Positions 34,260-44,299 of a stretch of DNA of 64,000 nt are shown here, one piece after another. The notes beneath the pieces were generated by a model, which had not been told where the DNA came from, did not search any database, and was given only the letters and a program-made list of their open reading frames with translations. Numbering within the stretch: the stretch's first letter is position 1; each line of letters opens with the position of its first letter. This stretch comes from Henriciella sp. (GTDB lineage Bacteria; Pseudomonadota; Alphaproteobacteria; Caulobacterales; Hyphomonadaceae): positions 1 to 64,000 of the forward strand of contig NZ_JAPYPG010000009.1 of NCBI RefSeq assembly GCF_029937755.1. Reading direction: 5' to 3'. The position numbers and the translations under genes were made by a program.

Positions 34260-35636
34260 ATGATGAGAAACCTCAAGGCCGACACGTATACGCCTCACTC
34301 ACACGTGCGTGCGCATTGTCCCCGGGGCCCTGCCTGCAGAACAGCGCTTCTGTCAATTATTGGACTCGGCGTTGCGGCCCTTCCAGCCATGGCCCAGATC
34401 AATCTCTACGACAGTGACGTTGTCGCCATTGATGTTGGTCTCGACGCAGCCACAGTCGTTTTTGCGCAAAGCAATCCCTGGTTTGGAGAGCCCGAAGCGA
34501 ACATCGGTGTCGATACAAGCACATGGGCGGAGTTCGCAGTTGAGCCGCAACTGTACCTGACATTGAAAAATGTATTTGGGGGGGAATTGTCAGCCGGCCT
34601 GTCTGCTGTCGGGACGAAGACATACGGCGAGAGCGCAGAAGGTTTCGCCGCCGGGATCAGCGACCCCGGCAAGGCGACGCTCGAAAAGCTCTATGTCGGC
34701 TGGAAGGCAGAACTTGGCGAAGATGATTTCTTCGAGGTCATCGGCGGCGATTTTGACTATGAAATTGGTACCGGCTTCCTGATCAAGGATGGTGGCCGTG
34801 ATGGCGGCGACCGAGGCGGCTTCTACCTGGGTGCCCGTTCGGCGTCGCGCAGCAGCGGCCTCGTTCGCCTGAAGCAAGGAGATCTGCTGCTGGAAGGGTT
34901 CTGGCTTGGCAACAATCCGGGCCGGGCCGGTATCAAGGCGCATGTCGGCGGGGTCAATGCCGAGTATGACATCTCCGAGCGCGCCTCAATTGGCGCAACC
35001 TATGTCGAAGTTGCCCATTTTGATGACCCGGTCACCGCAAACACAGCCGAGGAACTGAAAACCTACGATGTGCGCGCCGCGATTGACGTCTCTGACCGGT
35101 TAACATTTTCTGGCGAGTACGCCCTGCAGGAAGGGGCCGGTTTCTATGAGGGCCAAGGCGGCTACCTTCAAGGCCGCTACAAGCTCGATAGCTTGCCGTT
35201 TGAGCCGACAATCACCTATCGCTACGCCGTCGTCACAGGCGATGATCCGTCGACGCCGCAAAATGAAGAATTCGTACCGCTCGCCTACGGCTTCACCGAT
35301 TACGGCCAATGGTATCAGGGTGAGATCACGGGCAACTGGATTTTCGGGAACTCCAACCAGAAAACCCATATGGTCAAAGGCTCTGCCACGCTGACTGACA
35401 CCGTGTCGCTGACCGCTTCCTGGCTCAATTTCACTCTGGATGAACCTGGCCAGATCGGTGTGGACGATGAGGCGTTCGGAGACGAAGTCGATATCTTCCT
35501 CGACTGGCAGGCGACCGATCGCTTGTTCCTGTCGGCGGCAGCCGCTGTGATGGTGCCGGGCGACGGCGCCAAACAATTTACGGGCGGTGATGAGACCTGG
35601 TCTCACTTCATGCTCTACGCATCCGTCGCATTCTAG
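34260..35636 (+). CDS. Alginate-export-like outer-membrane porin
   Basis: 458 residues from the ATG-ATG pair behind GGAGACACCG. A long basic lead (1-28) precedes a signal h-region (LLSIIGLGVAALPAMAQ, cleaved about residue 46). The mature part is beta-rich with Gly/Asp/Tyr turns (LEKLYVGWKAELGEDDFFEVIGGDFDYEIGTG, EYDISERASIGATYVEVAHF) and ends in AF, as for outer-membrane barrels. It lies directly upstream of the ArcD-like carrier and arginine deiminase genes (16-base gap), so it may admit arginine or peptides. Family placement is tentative. Confidence 0.78.
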   Translation: MMRNLKADTYTPHSHVRAHCPRGPACRTALLSIIGLGVAALPAMAQINLYDSDVVAIDVGLDAATVVFAQSNPWFGEPEANIGVDTSTWAEFAVEPQLYLTLKNVFGGELSAGLSAVGTKTYGESAEGFAAGISDPGKATLEKLYVGWKAELGEDDFFEVIGGDFDYEIGTGFLIKDGGRDGGDRGGFYLGARSASRSSGLVRLKQGDLLLEGFWLGNNPGRAGIKAHVGGVNAEYDISERASIGATYVEVAHFDDPVTANTAEELKTYDVRAAIDVSDRLTFSGEYALQEGAGFYEGQGGYLQGRYKLDSLPFEPTITYRYAVVTGDDPSTPQNEEFVPLAYGFTDYGQWYQGEITGNWIFGNSNQKTHMVKGSATLTDTVSLTASWLNFTLDEPGQIGVDDEAFGDEVDIFLDWQATDRLFLSAAAAVMVPGDGAKQFTGGDETWSHFMLYASVAF

Positions 35637-35652
35637 GAGAGGGGCTGAAAAC

Positions 35653-37098
35653 ATGTCAGACTCAATTGAAACGGACGATGCACAGGCCCCATCGAAGGGC
35701 TTCAAGTTTCCAACTGCCTATACAATCCTGTTCGCGCTCATTGCCCTCGTTGCGTTGGGGACATGGATTGTACCGGCAGGGCAATATCAGCGAGCGGAGA
35801 ATGCGGAACTGGGCCGTGAGGTACCGATTCCAGGGACATACGAAACCGTTGATGCCAACCCGCAAGGGATTGTCGATGTATTTCTCGCACCGATTGGCGG
35901 GTTCTATAACCCGGACAGCAATCAAGCGCAGGCTATCGATGTCGCGCTGTTCGTGATCATCATCGGTGGATTTCTCGGCGTTGTGACCCGGACAGGCGCC
36001 ATCGATCATGCAATCGAACGCTGCATGTCGGCCTTGAGGGGGCGAGAGATCTGGATGATCCCGATCCTTATGGCCTTCTTTGCTGTTGGCGGCACGACCT
36101 ATGGCATGGCCGAAGAATCGCTCGCCTTTTATGGGCTCCTGATACCGGTCATGCTGGCCGCCCGGTTTGATGCCGTCGTCGCCGTTGCCGTTATCCTGCT
36201 CGGGGCGGGGATCGGCGTCCTCGGTTCGACGATAAACCCGTTCGCCACGGTTATCGCTTCAAACGCGGCTGGCATCGCGTTTACGGACGGGCTGACCCTG
36301 CGGGTTTTCATTCTGGTAACAGGCTGGGCGATCTGTTCGGCCTACGTGATGCGCTACGCCGTCAAGGTGAGAGCAGATCCCTCCAAATCGATCATCGCCG
36401 ACAAGAAAAACGAAATCGCTGCCCGCTTCAAGAGCGACGGCCATGATCCGGACGCGCCGCTCTCACGATCACAAATCCTGACCCTGATCATTTTCGCTGC
36501 GACCTTCGCCATCATGATATGGGGCGTATCTTCGCAAGGCTGGTGGATGGACAAGATGTCGGCCCTGTTCATCGCTGCATCTATCCTTGTCGGGGTCGCC
36601 TCCTGGATGGGTGAAGAGGGCTTTATCGACGCCTTCATGGCGGGCGCGAAAGACCTTCTCGGCGTGGCGCTCATAATCGGCATTGCACGCGGAATCGTGG
36701 TGATCATGGACGCAGGCAAGATGACGGACACGATCCTGCATGCGGGCGAAGGCGCCTTGAGCGGGCTCGGGCCCATCGGGTTCATCAACACCATGTTCGG
36801 GATAGAGCTTGGATTGTCCTTCCTGGTACCATCGTCCTCGGGTCTTGCCGTCTTGAGCATGCCAATCATGGCACCGCTTGCCGATTTCTCGGACGTTGAC
36901 CGCTCGCTTGTGGTGACCGCCTATCAGTCGGCGAACGGGCTGGTGAACCTCATCAACCCGACCTTTGCGGTCGTCATGGGAGCACTCGCGATTGGCGGTG
37001 TGCCCTACCAGCGCTGGCTCCGGTTCATGTGGCCGCTCCTGCTCGGGCTGGTCGTCCTGGTTATGGGGTCTCTGACGATCGCAACCCTGATCAACTGA
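35653..37098 (+). CDS. ArcD/YfcC-family carrier, probable arginine/ornithine transporter
   Basis: 481 residues from the ATG after AGGAGAGGGG. About twelve membrane spans of the DcuC/YfcC family: FPTAYTILFALIALVALGTWIVPAGQYQ, GGFLGVVTRTGAIDHAIE, MIPILMAFFAVGGTTYGMAEESLAFYGLLIPVM, GAGIGVLGSTINPFATVIAS, FLVPSSSGLAVLSMPIMAPLADF and YQSANGLVNLINPT. In arginine deiminase operons such carriers exchange arginine for ornithine. It leads directly into arcA, which supports that substrate. Confidence 0.88.
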   Translation: MSDSIETDDAQAPSKGFKFPTAYTILFALIALVALGTWIVPAGQYQRAENAELGREVPIPGTYETVDANPQGIVDVFLAPIGGFYNPDSNQAQAIDVALFVIIIGGFLGVVTRTGAIDHAIERCMSALRGREIWMIPILMAFFAVGGTTYGMAEESLAFYGLLIPVMLAARFDAVVAVAVILLGAGIGVLGSTINPFATVIASNAAGIAFTDGLTLRVFILVTGWAICSAYVMRYAVKVRADPSKSIIADKKNEIAARFKSDGHDPDAPLSRSQILTLIIFAATFAIMIWGVSSQGWWMDKMSALFIAASILVGVASWMGEEGFIDAFMAGAKDLLGVALIIGIARGIVVIMDAGKMTDTILHAGEGALSGLGPIGFINTMFGIELGLSFLVPSSSGLAVLSMPIMAPLADFSDVDRSLVVTAYQSANGLVNLINPTFAVVMGALAIGGVPYQRWLRFMWPLLLGLVVLVMGSLTIATLIN

Positions 37099-37164
37099 GC
37101 GGGCACAGTCTTCAACGCCGCATACTGAACCGCAATTCAACGTGTTTTTGAAAGGACCTCTCCA

Positions 37165-38394
37165 ATGACAGGCTTCGGTGTACATTCTGAAATCGGCAAG
37201 CTGCGCAAAGTCATTACCTGTCAGCCAGGGCTCGCGCACTCACGGCTAACGCCCGCAAACGCCGATGCGTTGCTCTACGATGATGTTCTCTGGGTGCAGG
37301 AAGCCAGAACCGATCATGCCGACTTTCGCATGAAAATGGCCAATCGCGGGGTTGAAGTCTACGAATTTCATGACCTCTTGAGTGAGATTGTCGCGATGCC
37401 TGAGGCCCGCAACTGGATCCTCGACCGGCGGGTGACCGACGACCAGGTCGGCGTCGGCATGCCGGAGGAGTTGCGCGCCTGGCTGAGCGAACTTCCCCCC
37501 TATCAACTGGCGGTGTTTCTGATAGGCGGAATTGCCGTTCATGACCTGCCGTTTAAGGCCACTGACATGTTCGGCAGCTATCTGGGTCCGGACGGATTTG
37601 TCATACCGCCACTGCCAAACACGCAGTTCCCGCGCGACAATAGTTGCTGGATCGGCAACGGCCTGACATTGAACCCGATGTTCTGGCCCGCGCGGCGGCC
37701 CGAAACGCTGCTCGTCGCCGCTGTCTACAAATTTCACCCGGCATTTGCACACGGTGATTTCAAAGTCTGGTGGGGCGATCCGGATACCGATCACGGCCCC
37801 GCGACGCTGGAGGGCGGCGACGTCATGCCATGGGGCAACGGCACTGTCCTTATCGGGATGGGCGAACGCACCAGCCCGCAGGCGGTTGGACAAGTGGCGC
37901 GCGCCTTGTTTAAAAACGGGGCCGCGACCCGTGTCATCGCCTGTCAGATGCCGCGCGCACGCAGCGCGATGCACCTGGACACGGTCTTTTCCCATTGTGA
38001 CCGGGATGTCGCGACGGCTTTTGTCGAGGTTTGCGACCAGATCCAATGCTATACATTGCAACCCTGCGACAAGCCCGACCACGTATGCGTCACAAAGGAG
38101 AGCCGTCACCTTTTTGTGATAGCGGCTGAGGCGCTTGGGCTCAAAAAGCTGAACATCGTTCAAACGGGCGGCGACGCCTACAATCAGGAGCGCGAGCAAT
38201 GGGACGACGGCAACAATGTCGTCGCCCTCGAACCGGGGGTCGTTGTCGCGTACGACCGCAACACATCGACCAACACGCTCCTGCGCAAAGCCGGTATCGA
38301 AGTGATCACGATCCGTGGATCCGAACTCGGGCGAGGCCGCGGCGGCGGCCATTGCATGACCTGCCCGGTCTGGCGCGATCCGGTCGATTTTTAA
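37165..38394 (+). CDS. arcA: Arginine deiminase
   Basis: 409 residues. Converts arginine to citrulline and ammonia. The guanidino-modifying active site is intact: FPRDNSCWI (Asp), [15 protein letters not shown] (His and Asp), and the nucleophile in GGGHCMTCP, Cys397. N-terminal [18 protein letters not shown] is the family start. AAAGGACCTCTCCA ribosome site. First enzyme of the arcABC pathway, followed 41 bases later by arcB; a small GTGCC-cgttt-GGCAC hairpin sits in that gap. Ammonia release raises pH and the pathway gives one ATP per arginine. Confidence 0.95.
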   Translation: MTGFGVHSEIGKLRKVITCQPGLAHSRLTPANADALLYDDVLWVQEARTDHADFRMKMANRGVEVYEFHDLLSEIVAMPEARNWILDRRVTDDQVGVGMPEELRAWLSELPPYQLAVFLIGGIAVHDLPFKATDMFGSYLGPDGFVIPPLPNTQFPRDNSCWIGNGLTLNPMFWPARRPETLLVAAVYKFHPAFAHGDFKVWWGDPDTDHGPATLEGGDVMPWGNGTVLIGMGERTSPQAVGQVARALFKNGAATRVIACQMPRARSAMHLDTVFSHCDRDVATAFVEVCDQIQCYTLQPCDKPDHVCVTKESRHLFVIAAEALGLKKLNIVQTGGDAYNQEREQWDDGNNVVALEPGVVVAYDRNTSTNTLLRKAGIEVITIRGSELGRGRGGGHCMTCPVWRDPVDF

Positions 38395-38435
38395 GTGCCC
38401 GTTTGGCACCCGTATATTCATGATGAGGACGTATA

Positions 38436-39437
38436 ATGGCCTATAATCTTCAAGGACGCAGTTTCCTGAAACTGCTGGATTTCGACCAGCGCGCAATGCG
38501 CTATCTTCTCGATCTGTCGCGTGATCTGAAACGCGCGAAATATTCCGGCATCGAACACCAAAGCCTGAAAGGCAAGAATATCTGCCTGATCTTCGAGAAG
38601 GCCTCGACGCGTACGATGTGTGCGTTCGAAGTTGCGGCCATGGATCAGGGAGCAGGCTTTACCTATCTCGGGCCGTCCGGCTCGCATATCGGTCACAAGG
38701 AATCAATGAAGGACACGGCTCGGGTCCTTGGGCGAATGTACGATGCGATCGAATATCGCGGGTTTGGGCAGGGAAAGGTCGAAGAACTTGCCGCCTATGC
38801 GGGCGTGCCCGTATTCAACGGTCTGACGGATGAATGGCACCCGACCCAGATGCTGGCGGACCTGATGACGATGCACGAACATGCCGACAAGCCGCTCCGC
38901 GACATATCCTACGCCTTTGTCGGCGATGCCCATAGCAATGTGGGTCATTCCCTCATGATCGCCGGGTGTCTGATGGGTATGGATGTCCGCATCGCTTCGC
39001 CCGGGAGCCTCTGGCCAAGCGACGACTATTTGCAGCCTGCCAAAGAGCTGGCAGCCCGGTATGGAGCCCGGCTGACGATCACCGAAGACCCGGTCGAAGC
39101 CGTCAAGGACTGTGACTTCATCAATACTGATGTCTGGGTGTCGATGGGCGAGCCAGCCGAGGTCTGGGAAGAACGGATCAAATTGCTCAGGCCTTATCAG
39201 GTCAATGCCGATTTGATGGCGGCAACAGGCAAGCCGACAACCAAATTCATGCATTGCCTGCCGGCATTCCACAATGCAGAAACCGACGTCGGCCGGGACA
39301 TGCTGGAGAAATTCGGGATATCCGAAATGGAAGTTACTGACGCGGTCTTTGAATCGCCCGCGGGAATCCAGTTCGAACAGGCCGAGAACCGGCTGCACAC
39401 GATCAAGGCCATTCTTGTGGCCACGATCGGCGGTTGA
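38436..39437 (+). CDS. arcB: Ornithine carbamoyltransferase, catabolic
   Basis: 333 residues. Carbamoyl phosphate site [16 protein letters not shown] (STRT at 57-60), [40 protein letters not shown], ornithine-binding [10 protein letters not shown] and C-terminal [10 protein letters not shown]. The longer length and the arcA/arcC flanks mark the catabolic enzyme, which splits citrulline into ornithine and carbamoyl phosphate. It lies 3 bases before arcC. Confidence 0.95.
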   Translation: MAYNLQGRSFLKLLDFDQRAMRYLLDLSRDLKRAKYSGIEHQSLKGKNICLIFEKASTRTMCAFEVAAMDQGAGFTYLGPSGSHIGHKESMKDTARVLGRMYDAIEYRGFGQGKVEELAAYAGVPVFNGLTDEWHPTQMLADLMTMHEHADKPLRDISYAFVGDAHSNVGHSLMIAGCLMGMDVRIASPGSLWPSDDYLQPAKELAARYGARLTITEDPVEAVKDCDFINTDVWVSMGEPAEVWEERIKLLRPYQVNADLMAATGKPTTKFMHCLPAFHNAETDVGRDMLEKFGISEMEVTDAVFESPAGIQFEQAENRLHTIKAILVATIGG

Positions 39438-39440
39438 TCC

Positions 39441-40376
39441 ATGCGTATACTGGTTGCCCTTGGCGGAAACGCCCTTTTGAAACGCGGTGAAGCGCTGACG
39501 GTCGAAAACCAGCGCGCCAATGTAAAAATTGCAGCAAGCGCGCTTGCCCCCCTGGCTCGGAATCACGAACTGATTGTTACGCATGGCAATGGGCCCCAGG
39601 TCGGATTGCTGGCACTGCAAGGGGCGGCCTACAAGCCAGACGAAGCCTTCCCTTTGGATGTTCTCGGCGCCGAGACCGAGGGCATGATCGGGTACGTGAT
39701 CGAGCGCGAGCTTCGAAACTGCCTGCAAGGGGACAAAGAGATCGCGACACTGCTCACCATGATCGAGGTCGATACGCTTGATCCGGCGTTTGACGCGCCG
39801 AGCAAATTTGTCGGACCGGTTTATTCCCGGGCTGATGCAGAACGTCTTGCGGCCGAAAAAAAATGGCAGATCAAAGCGGATGGTCAGGATTGGCGCCGGG
39901 TTGTTGCGTCGCCCAAACCTCAGAAAATTCTTGAACTGGATCCAATCAAATGGATGCTCGACCGCGGCGTAATTGTTATCTGCGCCGGTGGAGGGGGGAT
40001 TCCGACAATCCGGGGAGAAGATGGTCGGCTCAAGGGAGTTGAAGCCGTCATCGACAAGGATTTTGCCAGCGCGTTGCTGGCCCGCGAACTTGAAGTGGAT
40101 CTCTTCATCATGGCGACCGATGTCGATGCGGTCTATGTCGACTGGGGGCAACCCTCACAGCGGCGCATTATAGAAGCGGGGCCTGATGCTCTGGACACGT
40201 ATGAGTTCCCGGCAGGATCAATGGGCCCAAAAGTCAGAGCTGCCTGCGCGTTTGTGCGCCATAGCGGCGCAAAAGCAGCGATCGGTGCATTGAAGGATAT
40301 CGAGGCGATTGTTGCAGGTGCGGCTGGCACCCTCATCATCAACTCGGTTCGCGGCCTGAGAGAGGAATCAGTTTGA
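39441..40376 (+). CDS. arcC: Carbamate kinase
   Basis: 311 residues of the amino-acid kinase fold: [19 protein letters not shown] (2-20), [83 protein letters not shown] and [16 protein letters not shown]. It transfers phosphate from carbamoyl phosphate to ADP, the ATP-yielding step of arginine fermentation. Its stop overlaps the start of the membrane AlbA_2 gene by 4 bases. Confidence 0.95.
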   Translation: MRILVALGGNALLKRGEALTVENQRANVKIAASALAPLARNHELIVTHGNGPQVGLLALQGAAYKPDEAFPLDVLGAETEGMIGYVIERELRNCLQGDKEIATLLTMIEVDTLDPAFDAPSKFVGPVYSRADAERLAAEKKWQIKADGQDWRRVVASPKPQKILELDPIKWMLDRGVIVICAGGGGIPTIRGEDGRLKGVEAVIDKDFASALLARELEVDLFIMATDVDAVYVDWGQPSQRRIIEAGPDALDTYEFPAGSMGPKVRAACAFVRHSGAKAAIGALKDIEAIVAGAAGTLIINSVRGLREESV

Positions 40377-41200
40377 CACGCCGTCTTGCTCTTGGACGCT
40401 CAGGAATCGGACTTTACCGTCCTGTACGGCATTTTCTTCTTTATGCCGCCATGGGCGCGATCATAGGGGTCATTGTTCTTCACCCCATCATTACGCTCGT
40501 CTTGTGGATGGAGTATGGCGCTCTGTTTTCACCCGAATATTCTGACTTTGGCCGATTTGCCTGGGAGCGGGTGAGTGGCGCGCCAGTTTACCATCTCATG
40601 GCTATGAATGGCATTTTCGCTGCACTCGGCGCGGCAATCGGAATGGTCTTTGCCGTTCTGACACGTGCACTCTCTGTTCAGTTGCGTAAAGCTGAGGGAC
40701 TCCTTGAGGATCTCCAAACGGCATTGCCAAGTGTCATTGCCGGAGGTGAGAACGAATTCACCGAGTTCAAATCCACTTTGCGGTGGGATATCAATGAATC
40801 GAGGACCAATAGAAGTCTTGAGCAAGTCATTGCCAAGACAATCGCTGGATTGATGAACCATGAAGGCGGTCGTCTCCTAATCGGCGTGACAGATGCAGGC
40901 GAGCTGACCGGAATTGAACAGGATCTTAAAACGCTTCGGCAGCCGTCAGTTGATGAATTTGAGCGCGCCTTGACGGGGATCGTAAAGACGTATCTGGGGG
41001 GTGTCGCTTGCACGCTGATCAGGTGCCGGTTCCTGAAGATCGACGACATGACAATATGCTGGGTGCTCGTAGAGCGCGCCGCAGAACCAGTCTTTCTCGT
41101 CTTGTCGGATACCTCGAAATATTATGTCCGCACCGGAAATTCGACGCGCGAATTGAACGCCGCGGAAGCACATGATCATATTCAGCGAAGAGGGAGGTAG
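40373..41200 (+). CDS. Membrane protein with C-terminal AlbA_2 (Schlafen-like) domain
   Basis: 275 residues starting at TTG, which overlaps the arcC stop and has GAGAGGAATC upstream. Two membrane spans (about 20-45 and 76-98) enclose a short periplasmic loop; then a helical link ([18 protein letters not shown]) leads to a cytoplasmic AlbA_2 domain (about 125-270): [39 protein letters not shown], and [16 protein letters not shown]. AlbA_2 domains usually bind nucleic acid in HTH regulators. A membrane-bound form translationally coupled to carbamate kinase suggests a signalling or regulatory role for the arc operon; that is inference. Confidence 0.82.
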   Translation: MTRRLALGRSGIGLYRPVRHFLLYAAMGAIIGVIVLHPIITLVLWMEYGALFSPEYSDFGRFAWERVSGAPVYHLMAMNGIFAALGAAIGMVFAVLTRALSVQLRKAEGLLEDLQTALPSVIAGGENEFTEFKSTLRWDINESRTNRSLEQVIAKTIAGLMNHEGGRLLIGVTDAGELTGIEQDLKTLRQPSVDEFERALTGIVKTYLGGVACTLIRCRFLKIDDMTICWVLVERAAEPVFLVLSDTSKYYVRTGNSTRELNAAEAHDHIQRRGR

Positions 41201-41205
41201 AAGTC

Positions 41206-41703
41206 ATGCCTGTCGATCAGCAGAGCGGCCTCCTGTTTTCCGACGCATTCACATCTCGCTTGACTGTCGCTGCGTCAGACATTGATGCGTTCAGCCATGT
41301 GAACAATGCAGTTTATCTGAAATGGATGAATGACTGCGCCATGGAACATTCAGCGTCGGTTGGACTGCCCGCTGAAGCGTGCGTCGATCTGGACCGAGGT
41401 ATGGCGGTTCGGGAAACTAGGCTGGTTTATCAGCGGCCTGCGCGACTTGGCGACGGGGTCATCATCGCAAACTGGATAACGTTCAATGATGGCAGATTGC
41501 GAGCCAATCGGTACTTCCAGGTCGTGCGGGCAGATGATCATCAAACACTGATTCTGGGCGCATCCAAATATGTCTGTATCGCGCTTTCCACCGGCAAGCC
41601 CGCCCGTATGCCCGATGTGTTCGCGCTGGCATATCAGGTTGAACCGGGATTGCAGCGGCGCCTCGTTGCGGATGCGAGCCTGCGCACTGAGCTGATCATA
41701 TAA
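41206..41703 (+). CDS. Acyl-CoA thioesterase, 4HBT hot-dog family
   Basis: 165 residues behind AGGGAGGTAGAAG, 5 bases after the AlbA_2 gene. Hot-dog thioesterase signature: VAASDIDAFSHVNNAVYLKWMNDCAMEHS (the conserved Asp-x-x-x-H-V-N-N block, about 22-50) and RETRLVYQRPARLGDGVIIANWI. It hydrolyses an acyl-CoA, identity unknown. It appears to be the last gene of the arginine deiminase transcript. Confidence 0.88.
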   Translation: MPVDQQSGLLFSDAFTSRLTVAASDIDAFSHVNNAVYLKWMNDCAMEHSASVGLPAEACVDLDRGMAVRETRLVYQRPARLGDGVIIANWITFNDGRLRANRYFQVVRADDHQTLILGASKYVCIALSTGKPARMPDVFALAYQVEPGLQRRLVADASLRTELII

Positions 41704-41824
41704 GAGAGCATGTCCCGTATCCGGATTGTCAGCGACTATCGGAACCTGCACGGCGTCGTTCGGCGACGACTGTACTTTGGTGACCCGTTCAATGGCGGTG
41801 AAGTGAGCGTGCAAGTCCATGTAA

Positions 41825-42284
41825 GCCACTGCCAGCTGTGATGCGGCAACCCTTTTGGGGGTAGAATTCGCCCTTCCGCCAGGGTTCGTCTATACGCTCA
41901 CAGATGCAAAATTCCAGCGGCGTTTCGAGCGCGACTATGTACCGTGGGATTATGTCGCCGCTGGGGACAAGTTACCCTATGTGTCCGACAAACAGCTGAC
42001 ATGGAACGCAGGTGTCGAGACCAATCGCTGGGGTAGGGATCTGTCGGCAAACTATGTGTCCGATGCACGGGCGCGCCGGGCAGGGCGCAATCGAGGCGGC
42101 GCAACTCATCGAGGCGCGTTGGGTGGCGGATGCTGCAATATGGAGTGACCTGACGGATCGCATCCGCGTGCGGGTAAAGGCCGAGAAACTTTTTGACGAC
42201 GTGTATGTTGCCTCAATAGACCCGGCCGGTCTTCGCCCGGGAAAGCCGTTTGAGTTCCTGATGGGCGTTGAGCTATCCTTCTGA
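41825..42284 (+). pseudogene. C-terminal fragment of a TonB-dependent receptor, frameshifted
   Basis: Reads as the last ~150 residues of a FecA-like receptor: GVEFALPPGFVYTLTDAKFQ, YVAAGDKLPYVSDKQLTWNAGVE, NYVSDARAR, then, after a frame change near 42075, GQGAIEAAQLIEARWVADAAIWSDL, VRVKAEKLFDDVYVASIDPAGLRPGKP and the terminal FLMGVELSF typical of receptor barrels. Plug, signal and most of the barrel are missing. The fragment abuts the arc operon end and marks a deletion boundary. Confidence 0.85.
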
Positions 42285-42299
42285 GGGGGGCTCAGAAGG
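42277..42299 (+). terminator. Hairpin at the end of the TonB receptor remnant
   Basis: Perfect 9-bp stem CCTTCTGAG / CTCAGAAGG with a GGGGG loop, overlapping the receptor stop codon. No immediate T run (CGCCGGTCTTC follows). Likely the old receptor's 3' hairpin, now at the end of the arc transcript. Confidence 0.5.
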
Positions 42300-42467
42300 C
42301 GCCGGTCTTCACCCACTCTAAAAAAGCGATGCACCTATTTCCTGCATTTTGCGACACGGGCCGACACTGCGGACGCCAAACGCGGCTCGAAACGACTGCT
42401 CACGCGTGTCAGGCGGGCGGTGTCAATGCCGGCAATGGCGAATGGGTCGAGTGCCATCACTTCTGGC

Positions 42468-43157
42468 TCACGCAGGTGTTGTTTGAGGTCGTGTGCCGTG
42501 TTTCGAACCGTCACCCCGGTACATCATCCAGACCAGATAGGATGACATGACCGCCCCGCCGAAACAGAAGACCGAAACATAGGCGTATGCGAAGAACGTA
42601 TAGGTTGTGATGAGAACGCCAAACGCGAGAAAACCGAAGATACGCACGCCGCGTACCGATGATAGTAAAAGTGGCAGGATCACAACTGACACATAGATCG
42701 CATAGGTAATCTCTCGGCGTCCGACAAAATCGAGGAGTTCGGTGCCTTCATAGACGATTACATGCGACAGGAAGCGGGTATTGAGCCAGCCCTCGTGCGC
42801 AAAATAGGGAATGTATTGCAGTGCGCCCAACATCGCGCCGGCTATTACGAAGACGAGGAAATAGGGTTTACGCCGGGCCGGTTCGAGGGCGAAGGTCGAG
42901 ACCGGAATCCAGACCGGCCAGGCCAACCAGGAAAAAAACATGTATAGGAGAGAGGCACTTGCGATCAGTTCGGTGTTCTGGCTGGACCCGGCGACCCAGA
43001 CCACGCCTTCGGCCAATTGTTGAATTCCAAACAACAGCGGCAGGGTTGCCAGGGGCAGATAGCGCCGGTCGCCCCGCCAGGCTTGCCGAATGCTGAGCAT
43101 ACCAGCTGGAATAAGCCCGGCGGCGGCGATGAAACTGACTTCTGCTGACAGACACAT
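42468..43157 (-). CDS. DUF6629-type integral membrane protein
   Basis: 229 residues from MCLSAEVSF behind CCGGGAG; the frame is open 21 codons upstream without signal. Seven or so membrane spans. N-terminal MCLSAEVSFIAAAGLIPAG and GIQQLAEGVVWV are typical of the DUF6629 group, a family without known function. C-terminal tail (VYRGDG...) is polar. The ABC exporter genes end just upstream (31-base gap) in the same direction. Confidence 0.78.
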   Translation of the reverse strand: MCLSAEVSFIAAAGLIPAGMLSIRQAWRGDRRYLPLATLPLLFGIQQLAEGVVWVAGSSQNTELIASASLLYMFFSWLAWPVWIPVSTFALEPARRKPYFLVFVIAGAMLGALQYIPYFAHEGWLNTRFLSHVIVYEGTELLDFVGRREITYAIYVSVVILPLLLSSVRGVRIFGFLAFGVLITTYTFFAYAYVSVFCFGGAVMSSYLVWMMYRGDGSKHGTRPQTTPA

Positions 43158-43188
43158 ATGATTTTCTCCCGGATTGCCTATTTGTTGT

Positions 43189-44295
43189 TCAGGACATGCG
43201 CCTGCGAAATAGCCAGGCACCTGCAGTGAGCGTTACGACCGCGATCACCGCCATGGGCCAGGTGTGATGGATGAAGAGTTCGGCAGGCGCGTCCTTCATG
43301 TAGACGGCCTTGCTGATCACGATGAAATGCATGATCGGATTGGTCTCGCTCAAAACCTGCAGCCAATCAGGCATGTTCGCGACCGGAGTTGCATAGCCCG
43401 ACAGCAAAACAGCCGGCATCATATAGATGAAGAGACCAATGATCGCTTGTTGCTGTGTCGCCGCCAGGGACGAAATGAACAGACCGATCCCAATGATCGC
43501 CGCCAGATAGACGACCATGCTGGCATAGAGGAGGATCAATGATCCGCGTAGCGGGACATCCAGCACCAGCCAGCCCAGGATCAGCATCGCAGTTGCGCTG
43601 GCCAGTCCGATCAGAAGTGCAGGAACCGCTTTTCCGATGAGGATTTCCGTCGGTCGCAATGGAGAAACCAGCAGCTGCTCGAATGTGCCAAGCTCGCGTT
43701 CACGCGCAATCGACAGCGCCGAGACCATGAACCCGACAATGGCTGTCAGCACGGCGAACAATGCCGGTACCGCAGACCAAAGCGGGTCGAGATTGGGATT
43801 GTACCAGACCCGGGTTACCAACTTTGTAAGCGGCGGAATGCCGAGTGCTGCAGCCGTCTCCTCATTGAAATTCTGCACGATCCGGCCTGAATACCCGGCC
43901 AGAATCTGCGCGGCATTGGAGGCTCGCCCGTCCAGGATCAACTGAACAGTCGCGTGTTCGCCGCGTTCCAGGGTCCGAGAAAAGTCGGGCCCGATTCGTA
44001 GCACCAGATCAACGGATCGCGCGTCGATAGCCGCCGGGATTTCTGAGTCGCTGCGCAGATAGATGATATCTTCGAAAATTGGAGACCCCTCGAACCTGCT
44101 GATCAGTGCACGCGCCTCAGCGCCGCGATCCTGCGTGTACACGCCCAAATTCACGCTGGAGATTTCCTGGGTAATTGCGAAGGCATAGATCACCAGAAGG
44201 AAAGGCGGAGAGAAGAGAACGACCCACCGGGTTTGGGGATCTCGTGCGCTGGCGAGAAGTTCCTTGATGATGAGAGACAGGATACGCAGAAACAT
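43189..44295 (-). CDS. ABC-2 type permease (YbhR-like)
   Basis: 368 residues. One N-terminal span (~22-42), a large periplasmic domain (~45-170, with YLRSDSEIPAAIDARSVDLVLRIGPDFS), then five spans from ~175 (LFAVLTAIVGFMVSALSIARERELGTFEQLLVSPLRPTEILIGKAVPALLIG). This ABC2_membrane_3 layout matches YbhR/YbhS. Fourth gene of a HlyD-ATPase-permease-permease set, 4 bases after the other permease. Confidence 0.9.
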   Translation of the reverse strand: MFLRILSLIIKELLASARDPQTRWVVLFSPPFLLVIYAFAITQEISSVNLGVYTQDRGAEARALISRFEGSPIFEDIIYLRSDSEIPAAIDARSVDLVLRIGPDFSRTLERGEHATVQLILDGRASNAAQILAGYSGRIVQNFNEETAAALGIPPLTKLVTRVWYNPNLDPLWSAVPALFAVLTAIVGFMVSALSIARERELGTFEQLLVSPLRPTEILIGKAVPALLIGLASATAMLILGWLVLDVPLRGSLILLYASMVVYLAAIIGIGLFISSLAATQQQAIIGLFIYMMPAVLLSGYATPVANMPDWLQVLSETNPIMHFIVISKAVYMKDAPAELFIHHTWPMAVIAVVTLTAGAWLFRRRMS

Positions 44296-44299
44296 GTTC

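Noticed and set aside
37246-38496. 416-codon open frame antisense to arginine deiminase
   Set aside because: Lies wholly opposite arcA with all catalytic motifs; high GC in third positions opens the reverse frame.
38703-40151. 482-codon open frame antisense to arcB and arcC
   Set aside because: Crosses two recognised genes on the opposite strand; shadow of codon bias.
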